Source of the DNA: Vibrio astriarenae
GTDB lineage: Bacteria > Pseudomonadota > Gammaproteobacteria > Enterobacterales > Vibrionaceae
Direction: 5' to 3'
Assembly: GCF_010587385.1 (NCBI RefSeq)
Contig: NZ_CP047476.1
Location: 930,001-994,000, forward strand
DNA: 64,000 bases
The notes under the pieces were generated by a model. That model did not search any database and was not told the origin of the DNA. It saw nothing but the letters and a program-made list of their open reading frames with translations. The position numbers were made by a program, and so were the translations under genes. Position 1 is the stretch's first letter; each line of letters begins with the position of its first letter. Shown one piece after another: positions 55,662 through 62,631 of this stretch.

Positions 55662-56285
55662 ATGTCCCAGGTAGCCTTGAACAAAAGCGCGTTAAACCAA
55701 GAAAAACGCAGCTTAAAGACATACAACCGCTACCTACCTGCGTTAGAGCTAAAGCGTCAACAATTGATGATTGAGCGTAAAAAAGCCGAGCAAGCATTGA
55801 GAGACGCAGAGCAGCGAGTCGCTGAGCTGCGCAGTATCGTCAAAGAAGCGATACCTATGCTGGCTTGCAAAGAGATTAGCGTGAACAACTTGATCAAAGT
55901 TCATAACGTTACACTCGATACGCAAAACATCGTTGGCTGTAAAGTGCCGGTGATCAAAGACATTGACTTTGAACTCACCCCTTACAGCTACTTAGCTCGC
56001 CCCCATTGGGTTGATAGTGTTGTGCGTCAATTGAAAGAGATGGTCCGCCTGCGTGTCGAACTGTCTGTTTTTCAAAAACGCTATGAGCTGATCAGTCATG
56101 CCACTCGCGTCACCAGTCAACGAGTGAATCTTTTCTCTAAGGTACTTATTCCACAGACAAAAGAGAACATTCGTCGTATCGGCATCTACTTGTCCGATCA
56201 AGACCGAGCCGCGGTAATGAATGCAAAACTGTCCAAGCAAAAAGTGTTAGCACAACAAGCCAAACAGCAGGGAGGTCAAGCATGA
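55662..56285 (+). CDS. ntpD: V/A-type ATPase subunit D (central stalk)
   Basis: 207 residues, predicted as two long helices (residues about 10-75 and 115-190), the shape of the central rotor shaft. The N-terminal LNKSALNQEKRSLKTYNRYLPALELKRQQLMIERKKAEQAL is typical of subunit D. It starts three bases after the B stop and overlaps subunit I by four bases, so translation of the three is coupled. No separate subunit F gene follows, as in the chlamydial-type operon. Confidence 0.9.
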   Translation: MSQVALNKSALNQEKRSLKTYNRYLPALELKRQQLMIERKKAEQALRDAEQRVAELRSIVKEAIPMLACKEISVNNLIKVHNVTLDTQNIVGCKVPVIKDIDFELTPYSYLARPHWVDSVVRQLKEMVRLRVELSVFQKRYELISHATRVTSQRVNLFSKVLIPQTKENIRRIGIYLSDQDRAAVMNAKLSKQKVLAQQAKQQGGQA

Positions 56286-58087
56286 GTATTAAATCACTAA
56301 AACGACTAACGCTTGGTGGCCAAGCCTCACGTCGTGAAGACATCCTCATTGCTTTGCAAGCGCTTGGTTGTATGCACCTGATTCCATTAAGTGAAGACAA
56401 TGCCAAAGTCAATCGTGCGATTGCTATGCAGCAGCCAACTGAGGCAAGTGAGGCACTCGCGTGGCTCAGTCGCCTCGAACGCCGTCGCCGTCCGGTCAAA
56501 GATAAAAGCTTGATCGATGTCGATGAGTTGGTGGCAGAGATCCTCGAGAACAAGCAGCGCATCCGCCAGCAACAAGATAAACGCGACCTACTCAAACAGC
56601 GTTTGCAACTGTTGCGTCCGTGGGGTGAGTTTGACTTGCCTGAGCTTGCTAGCATCCAAGGTCTGCGCTTTTGGTTTTATGTATTGCCACTGAAAAAGTC
56701 GGCAGCCCTGTCCAGCCTAGAGGTTCCTTGGCAGGAGATCTATCGCGACCAGAAAAATGCTTACATTATCGTGGTATCAGAAAACGAACCCGATAGCGGC
56801 ATTCTACCGGTTGAGCGCTCACGTGTTGGGCAAGATAGCTTATCCAAAGTTGAAGAGCATATCGAGATTGCCGAGCAGCACCTTGAAGACTTGTACGCCG
56901 AACGTGAAGCCTTGACTCGTTGGATTTATCCATTAAGTCAATCGCTTGCCGCAAGCCAGGATCATGCTGAGCTGTTGCTGGCATCATCTGGTGTTCAAGA
57001 TGAAGGGGAGTTCTTCCTCGTCCAAGGTTGGATGCCTGCCGATGCCGAAGAGGCGATTCTAGAGCTCAGCGAGGCCTTTGGCACCGCCGTGCTACTGGAA
57101 GAGCCGCAGGCTGACGACCAGCCGCCAACCTTGCTCGAAAACTCGGATCTGACCGGTGGTGGTGCAGAGGCGATGGGCTTCTTCCAAACCCCAAACTATC
57201 GTGCTTGGGACCCGGGTAATCTGGTGTTTTATTCATTCTCATTGTTCTTTGCCATGATTATGAATGACGCCATGTACTCGGCCATCTTTGGTGTGATTGT
57301 TCTGTTGTTTAGAGACAAGTTTGAGCAAAGCATCGAAGGACAGCGACTTAAGAACCTTGGCCTGTTTATGTCAGGACTTGGGGTGGCTTGGGGCATCTTA
57401 GCCGGTAGTTACTTTGGTGTAACACCGAGCGAGGGCAGCCTATTAGGCTCGCTGAACATCATCGATATGAACGATTATTCGGCGATGATGAAGCTGTCTG
57501 TGTTTATTGGTGTCATGCACCTGATCATCGCCAACGTGATGACTGCTTACATCAACCGTACTCAAACTCGCGCGCTGGCACCACTTGGCTGGGCCGCGTT
57601 AATGTTTGGCGGCATGGTGTATTGGTTTGCCGAAACCGGTACGGTTTGGCAAGGCCTTGGCAAGTTTGTCGGCGTTGTCTGTGCGATTGGTGGTGCGGGC
57701 CTTGTCTGCGTCTTTAGCAGCAACCGTCCTATCGACACGCCGAAAGGTCTGGCGCTGCGCATACTCGATGGTGCTAAAGCTATCTATAACATCACTGGTG
57801 CGTTCGGTGACATTCTCAGCTACATGCGTCTATTCGCACTGGGTCTGTCGGGTGCGTCATTGGCGATGACATTTAACTCACTTGCAGGTCAAGCTATTGA
57901 AGCTAAACCCGTTTCCGGCGTGTTGTTCGCTGGCTTGATTCTGCTTCTCGGCCATGTCCTTAACTTCGCACTCTGTATTATGAGTGGCGTGGTTCACGGC
58001 ATGCGTCTCAATGTAATTGAATTTGTAAATTGGGGTCTATCCGACGAAGGATACCCATTCAAAGCGTTTCGTAAGAAAGAGGATTAA
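56282..58087 (+). CDS. ntpI: V/A-type ATPase subunit I (membrane stator, a-like)
   Basis: 601 residues. An N-terminal cytoplasmic half rich in coiled coil (residues 1-310) is followed by about seven membrane segments (315-600). A conserved arginine in the SYMRLFALGLSGASLAMTFN helix (near 520) is the residue facing the rotor. It forms the ion half-channels next to subunit K and anchors the peripheral stalk. It overlaps D and is followed after three bases by K. Confidence 0.93.
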   Translation: MSIKSLKRLTLGGQASRREDILIALQALGCMHLIPLSEDNAKVNRAIAMQQPTEASEALAWLSRLERRRRPVKDKSLIDVDELVAEILENKQRIRQQQDKRDLLKQRLQLLRPWGEFDLPELASIQGLRFWFYVLPLKKSAALSSLEVPWQEIYRDQKNAYIIVVSENEPDSGILPVERSRVGQDSLSKVEEHIEIAEQHLEDLYAEREALTRWIYPLSQSLAASQDHAELLLASSGVQDEGEFFLVQGWMPADAEEAILELSEAFGTAVLLEEPQADDQPPTLLENSDLTGGGAEAMGFFQTPNYRAWDPGNLVFYSFSLFFAMIMNDAMYSAIFGVIVLLFRDKFEQSIEGQRLKNLGLFMSGLGVAWGILAGSYFGVTPSEGSLLGSLNIIDMNDYSAMMKLSVFIGVMHLIIANVMTAYINRTQTRALAPLGWAALMFGGMVYWFAETGTVWQGLGKFVGVVCAIGGAGLVCVFSSNRPIDTPKGLALRILDGAKAIYNITGAFGDILSYMRLFALGLSGASLAMTFNSLAGQAIEAKPVSGVLFAGLILLLGHVLNFALCIMSGVVHGMRLNVIEFVNWGLSDEGYPFKAFRKKED

Positions 58088-58090
58088 AAA

Positions 58091-58540
58091 ATGGAACATT
58101 TCGTTATTGCACTAGGTTGGTTAGGCGCATTCGCTCCAGTAGCGCTTGGCGCAATTGGCTCAGCAATTGGTTGTTCAGTTGCAGGACAATCGGCGTGTGG
58201 CGCAATGCTGGATGTTGAGTCTGGCTACGGTAAATACATCGGTCTATCGGCGATGCCTTCTTCTCAGGTTATCTACGGCATCGTGATCATGTTTACCCTT
58301 TCGGGTATCGGTGTGACTGACGCAACTGCGGGTGGTCTGTTTGGTATCGGTCTGATGACAGGTCTTGCGCTACTTTTCTCGGCTATCTATCAAGGTCAAG
58401 CGGTATCCGCGGCGATCAATGCATCGAAGAACAAGCCAGAAGTATTTGGTCTATCAATCGCACCAGCGGCTATCGTTGAAGGCTTCTCTGTATTTGCTTT
58501 CGTTTTCGCTTTGGTAATGGGCGGCAACATCGCCGCTTAA
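58091..58540 (+). CDS. ntpK: V/A-type ATPase rotor subunit K (sodium-type ligands)
   Basis: 149 residues, four membrane helices in two hairpins. Possible ion ligands are S58 and Q59 in MPSSQVIY, Q101 in YQGQA, and E130 in IVEGF, with Y62 nearby. These match the sodium ligands T64, Q65, Q110 and E139 (and Y68) of Enterococcus hirae NtpK, with a conservative Thr-to-Ser change. The first hairpin lacks a carboxylate, as in duplicated V-type K subunits. It probably couples ATP to sodium movement; proton use is not excluded by sequence alone. Confidence 0.9.
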   Translation: MEHFVIALGWLGAFAPVALGAIGSAIGCSVAGQSACGAMLDVESGYGKYIGLSAMPSSQVIYGIVIMFTLSGIGVTDATAGGLFGIGLMTGLALLFSAIYQGQAVSAAINASKNKPEVFGLSIAPAAIVEGFSVFAFVFALVMGGNIAA

Positions 58541-58550
58541 GGAACGGATA

Positions 58551-59231
58551 ATGACTACAGAAACTCAACACACTCCGGTATCTGCTGGCATTAAGCAGCT
58601 GGTAGAGACATTACGTCAAGAGGGCGTAGAGGCTGGCCAGTTGGCAGCCGATAATATTCTTGCCGAGGCGCGCAAAGAATCCGCTGCGATCATTTCTGAG
58701 GCAGAGGCAAAAGCTGAGCTTATCCTCGCGGACGCGAAAAGAGAAGCTGACTTTGTCACTTCAGCGGGTAAGCAAGCGTTTGAAATGGCTAATCGCAATG
58801 CCATCTTAGAGCTAAAAAGCTTCCTGCAAGATGAGTTTGCTCAGCAGATCCAGGCTACAGTCGGCACTCAACTGACTGACCAAGCCTTGCTTAAACAGAT
58901 GATCTTGGAAATCGCTGGTCGCAACGACATTAGTCGCGATGAAGCGCTAGAAGTCATCCTGCCAACCAAGGTTGTGGGTCTGAGCGATCTGCAAAACAAC
59001 CCTGAAGAGCTCAAGGAAGGTACCTTGATGCACTTTGCGGTTGCGCAAGCGGCAGAAATGCTCCGTGATGGCGTCACGTTTAATGTCAATGACGACAACG
59101 ACAATGCTGTTGTATTCCGTCTTAAAGACAAAGACATTGAGGTTGCGCTTTCAGATGAGACCGTGACCAAGATGATGCTAAACCACCTTCAGCCTCGCTT
59201 CCGTGCGTTGCTAGAAGGGATTGTTAAATAA
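58551..59231 (+). CDS. ntpE: V/A-type ATPase subunit E (peripheral stalk)
   Basis: 226 residues. The first 100 residues form a long alanine/glutamate-rich helix (ADNILAEARKESAAIISEAEAKAELILADAKREAD), and the C-terminal part is a globular domain that contacts A/B, as in all V/A-type E subunits. It begins ten bases after K. In chlamydial-type operons E is the first gene; here it comes fifth. A hairpin lies between it and the next gene. Confidence 0.88.
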   Translation: MTTETQHTPVSAGIKQLVETLRQEGVEAGQLAADNILAEARKESAAIISEAEAKAELILADAKREADFVTSAGKQAFEMANRNAILELKSFLQDEFAQQIQATVGTQLTDQALLKQMILEIAGRNDISRDEALEVILPTKVVGLSDLQNNPEELKEGTLMHFAVAQAAEMLRDGVTFNVNDDNDNAVVFRLKDKDIEVALSDETVTKMMLNHLQPRFRALLEGIVK

Positions 59232-59237
59232 GCGCTG

Positions 59238-59260
59238 AAAGGCAGGCTTGCCCTGCCTTT
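59238..59260 (+). terminator. Hairpin inside the ATPase operon (E to DUF2764)
   Basis: A perfect 9-bp stem (AAAGGCAGG with CCTGCCTTT, loop of 5) followed by TCTTCC in the 48-base spacer. It may act as a weak attenuator or RNA-processing signal that sets subunit ratios. Confidence 0.65.
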
Positions 59261-59279
59261 TCTTCCACAAGGAGCGAAT

Positions 59280-59960
59280 ATGGCCGAAAAAGCTTACCAC
59301 AGCCTTTTGACGTCGCTGCCGCATATCGACTCTCTGTTTGACAGTCAGGTAACGCCTATTTCACGTTATCAGCTTGAGCGCCGTCTAAGCAGTTTGTCAT
59401 TCACAGAGCGAAAGCTGCTAAGTAAAATTGAGCGCTTGATGCACTGGGATTCAGCCAAAGACGATACCAGTGACGCCGAGCTGATCAAGTTTGCCACCCG
59501 CACCCGAGAACAAGTCAACAGCAAAGTCCTTACAGAGCTAATTGACTGGCGACTCGACATGCGCACGGTTGTTGCGGCATTGCGCCACAAACGTGCGGGC
59601 GCTGGCGCACCGTCAAAGCCACGCTGGAGCTTCGGTACGCGTTACGAGTTTATTCGTCGTAACTGGAACGTGCCGTACTTCAATTTGCAATTTACCTTTC
59701 CTTGGCTGCCCGATGTGGCCAGGTATATGGAAGCCGACCAGAGCTTTGAGCTTGAACAAGAGCTGCTCAAGGCGGTATGGCATGAGCTTGATCGTGTTGA
59801 AACCACACAACGCTTCAGTTTTGAAGCCGTCGTGATCTATGTGCTGCGTTGGAATCTTGTCTCTCGCTGGACGACATACAATAACGAGCTTGCTATCGAG
59901 CGCTTTGATCAGCTCGTAGAGAATGCACTGGGCGAGTTCGCCCATGATCTGCCTAATTAA
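59280..59960 (+). CDS. DUF2764 protein of the V/A-type ATPase operon
   Basis: 226 residues matching the DUF2764 family (YHSLLTSLPHIDSLFD start, PISRYQLERRLSSLSFTERKLL, NVPYFNLQFTFPWLPDVARYMEADQSFELEQELL). The family is found almost only between subunits E and A of chlamydial/spirochaetal-type V-ATPase operons, in which no standard subunit C is encoded, so it may replace that subunit. Soluble and mostly helical. AAGGAG precedes the ATG. The role in assembly is inferred. Confidence 0.85.
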   Translation: MAEKAYHSLLTSLPHIDSLFDSQVTPISRYQLERRLSSLSFTERKLLSKIERLMHWDSAKDDTSDAELIKFATRTREQVNSKVLTELIDWRLDMRTVVAALRHKRAGAGAPSKPRWSFGTRYEFIRRNWNVPYFNLQFTFPWLPDVARYMEADQSFELEQELLKAVWHELDRVETTQRFSFEAVVIYVLRWNLVSRWTTYNNELAIERFDQLVENALGEFAHDLPN

Positions 59961-59981
59961 GAAAACAAAACAGGTTGTTCA

Positions 59982-61817
59982 ATGAGCACTGAAACTACTA
60001 ACACTACACCGACTGCCCACGTAACCGCAGTCATTGGTGACACCCTAAAAATCCGTCTGAACCCAGAAACCAAGGGCGCCCTTATCAAGAATGAGGTGGT
60101 CTATGTTATTCCTAGCCGCAAGCAAACCGAGGGTGCCGATGAGCAGCTGATGGCCGAAGTGCTGCGCGTGAATGGCGATAGCGCTGACATCCAAGTTTAT
60201 GAAGATACCCGTGGTGTCGCAGTTGGCGATGACATTATTCAAACCGGCGAGATGCTGACGGTTGATTTGGGCCCGGGCATCTTGTCGCAAATCTATGATG
60301 GCCTGCAACAACCTCTAGAGCGCCTAGCGCAAATCCACGGCAAATTCCTAAAACGCGGCATGCACGTTGATGCGCTTGATAAGGCCGAGACTTGGGCATT
60401 TACTGCTAAAGTACGTCAGGGTGAAAAGCTACTGGCAGGACAATCGCTAGGTAGCGTGCAAGAAGGCCGCTTTACTCACCAGATTATGGTGCCTTTCCAC
60501 ATCAAAGGCGAAGTGGAAGTGACTTGGATTCAAGAGGGTAACTTTACCGTTGATACCGTCATCGCCCACATTGTTGATGCAAAAGGTAAAGAGCACAAGC
60601 TGACCATGGTGCAAAAATGGCCAGTGCGTCAGTCGATTGCCAACACCTTGTCAGTCAAAGGCAACACCACACGCCAGTTCCCTTCTGAGCCATTGGTGAC
60701 CACCACTCGTACCATCGATACCTTCTTCCCGATTGCGCGCGGCGGTACGGGCTGTGTTCCTGGTCCTTTCGGCTCAGGAAAAACCGTTCTGCAACACGGT
60801 ATCTCACGTTATTGTGATGCCGACATCGTTATCGTGGTTGCCTGTGGTGAGCGCGCTGGTGAGGTAGTAGAAACCATCGAAGAGTTCCCTCACCTACCCG
60901 ACCCTAAGCATGGTGGCACCCTGATTGATCGCACTGTGATCATCTGTAACACCTCATCCATGCCAGTTGCAGCGCGTGAAGCGTCTATCTACACCGGCCT
61001 CACCCTTGGTGAATACTACCGTCAGATGGGCTTTAACGTACTGGTGCTGGCTGACTCGACTTCGCGCTGGGCACAGGCGATGCGTGAAACCTCTAACCGC
61101 CTTGAGGAGATCCCAGGTGAAGAGGGCTTCCCAGCCTACCTAGACTCGTCAATCAAGGGCGTTTATGAGCGCTGTGGCGTGATCAACAACGAAGATGGCG
61201 TGAAAGGCTCACTGACTATGATTGGTTCGGTGTCACCAGCCGGTGGTAACTTCGAAGAGCCTGTGACTCAGTCTACCCTAAGTACGGTGAAAACCTTCTT
61301 GGGTCTGTCGTATGAGCGTGCGTACAAGCGCTTCTACCCGGCCATCGATCCATTGATCTCATGGTCTCGCTACCTTGATCAACTCGAGCCTTGGTATGCG
61401 GAAAACATCGGTCCACACTGGGTTCCGACCATCAAAGAGATGAAGCAGCTGCTCGTGACTGGCGATAGCATCAGTAAAATGATGCAGGTGACTGGTGAAG
61501 AAGGTATTTCACTCGATGACTACGTGACCTATCAAAAAGCCCTACTGGTGGATATGGTCTACCTGCAACAGAATGCCTTCGATGACGTCGATGCATCGTG
61601 TAGCTTCGAGCGCCAGCAGTTCATCTTCAATAAAGTGGTTAACATTGCGCGTAACACTTATGACTTTGAAGATAAAGCAGATGCTCGTAAGTTCTTTACC
61701 GCGATGACACGTTATTTCCGTAACTTCCACTTTGCGACGGAAAACTCGGCTGAGTACCATGATTACATTGAACGTATTGACCACTTGTTAGAAGAGACAA
61801 TGGCAGCTTCACACTAA
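59982..61817 (+). CDS. ntpA: V/A-type ATPase subunit A (catalytic)
   Basis: 611 residues with the catalytic-subunit features: the non-homologous insert (about 110-200, KGEVEVTWIQEGNFTVD), Walker A GPFGSGKTV (261-269), the catalytic-Glu region ACGERAGEVVETIEEFP (288-303), and VLADSTSRWAQAMRE. It hydrolyses or makes ATP in the cytoplasmic head. It is last here and is followed by a strong terminator. In the usual chlamydial-type order A is followed by B; here that junction is broken. Confidence 0.95.
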   Translation: MSTETTNTTPTAHVTAVIGDTLKIRLNPETKGALIKNEVVYVIPSRKQTEGADEQLMAEVLRVNGDSADIQVYEDTRGVAVGDDIIQTGEMLTVDLGPGILSQIYDGLQQPLERLAQIHGKFLKRGMHVDALDKAETWAFTAKVRQGEKLLAGQSLGSVQEGRFTHQIMVPFHIKGEVEVTWIQEGNFTVDTVIAHIVDAKGKEHKLTMVQKWPVRQSIANTLSVKGNTTRQFPSEPLVTTTRTIDTFFPIARGGTGCVPGPFGSGKTVLQHGISRYCDADIVIVVACGERAGEVVETIEEFPHLPDPKHGGTLIDRTVIICNTSSMPVAAREASIYTGLTLGEYYRQMGFNVLVLADSTSRWAQAMRETSNRLEEIPGEEGFPAYLDSSIKGVYERCGVINNEDGVKGSLTMIGSVSPAGGNFEEPVTQSTLSTVKTFLGLSYERAYKRFYPAIDPLISWSRYLDQLEPWYAENIGPHWVPTIKEMKQLLVTGDSISKMMQVTGEEGISLDDYVTYQKALLVDMVYLQQNAFDDVDASCSFERQQFIFNKVVNIARNTYDFEDKADARKFFTAMTRYFRNFHFATENSAEYHDYIERIDHLLEETMAASH

Positions 61818-61847
61818 TCATTGTATTAGTACGTCGTAAATGCTAAT

Positions 61848-61879
61848 AAAAGGAATCTACTTAAAGTAGATTCCTTTTT
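61848..61879 (+). terminator. Intrinsic terminator after the ATPase operon
   Basis: A perfect 13-bp stem (AAAAGGAATCTAC with its complement, loop TTAAA) ending in T's. Confidence 0.92.
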
Positions 61880-61920
61880 AACATTTGCTTTAACTACAAT
61901 TAGATTCAGTTGGCAACATA

Positions 61921-62415
61921 TTACTCATTTAGCCTTAATTGCCAGTAACCGACACTGCGCTTCTCACCAAACTTCAAGCCTATGTCGGAAAACTCACCCA
62001 CTTTTGTAAAACCAAGTCTTTCATGAACTCGGACGCTAGGATCGTTCGGTAATGCTATCGAGCCAATGACATTACAATACTGCTCCTGTTTAAGTCGCTC
62101 CAGCAGCGAGCCATAAAGCGTAGAACCTAACCCATTTCTCAAATAATCATGTGATATATAAACCGATGACTCGACGGTATAACGATAAGCACTGCGCGCT
62201 TTCCATGTACTCGCGTATGCATACCCTACAACAGCACCTTCAATTTCCACGACCAACTACGGCAAGCCATTACTACGAATACCGTTTATTCTTTTCGCCA
62301 TTTCAATCTCTGAAATAACTTCCTCTTCGAACGAAATAAAAGTTGACTCGACGTAATGGGTGTATATCTCTGATATTATTCTTGAGTCGGTTAACTCAAC
62401 ATCCCTGATTATCAT
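61921..62415 (-). pseudogene. Phosphinothricin-type GNAT acetyltransferase broken by an amber codon
   Basis: Reading from the ATG at 62415, the frame is MIIRDVELTDSRIISEIY through ...NGLP, then TAG (62257-62259), then LVVEIEGAVVGYAYASTW to the normal end, with no shift. Ignoring the stop it would be 164 residues, the family's usual size. PAT-family features are all present: TFISFEEEV, TVESSVYIS, RNGLGSTLY and NDPSVRVHERLGF. A single base change from a Tyr codon (TAC or TAT) would explain the stop. Translation could restart at the TTG at 62256, but that would lack the N-terminal third. Confidence 0.85.
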
Positions 62416-62553
62416 TTATCTTCCTTATTACTCAGCTTTATAGCAACTTAGGGCACTAGCTAACACAATGATACACCTCAAATGACAGACATTTAACTAC
62501 GCCTCACTAGCCATTGTACTGGTATCTTAGCAAATTGTTTTAGATAACTGATA

Positions 62554-62583
62554 GCTAAGAGAAGCCCTTAGGCTTCTCTTAGC
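62554..62583. terminator. Strong hairpin downstream of the DUF1501 gene
   Basis: A perfect 13-bp stem (GCTAAGAGAAGCC with its complement, 4-base loop) without a T-run, about 50 bases beyond the stop of the minus-strand gene. The rest of 62416-62631 shows nothing further. Confidence 0.6.
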
Positions 62584-62631
62584 ATGGGATTAACGTAACC
62601 GGGTTAAGGCTGCTACGTACACTTGATTGGA

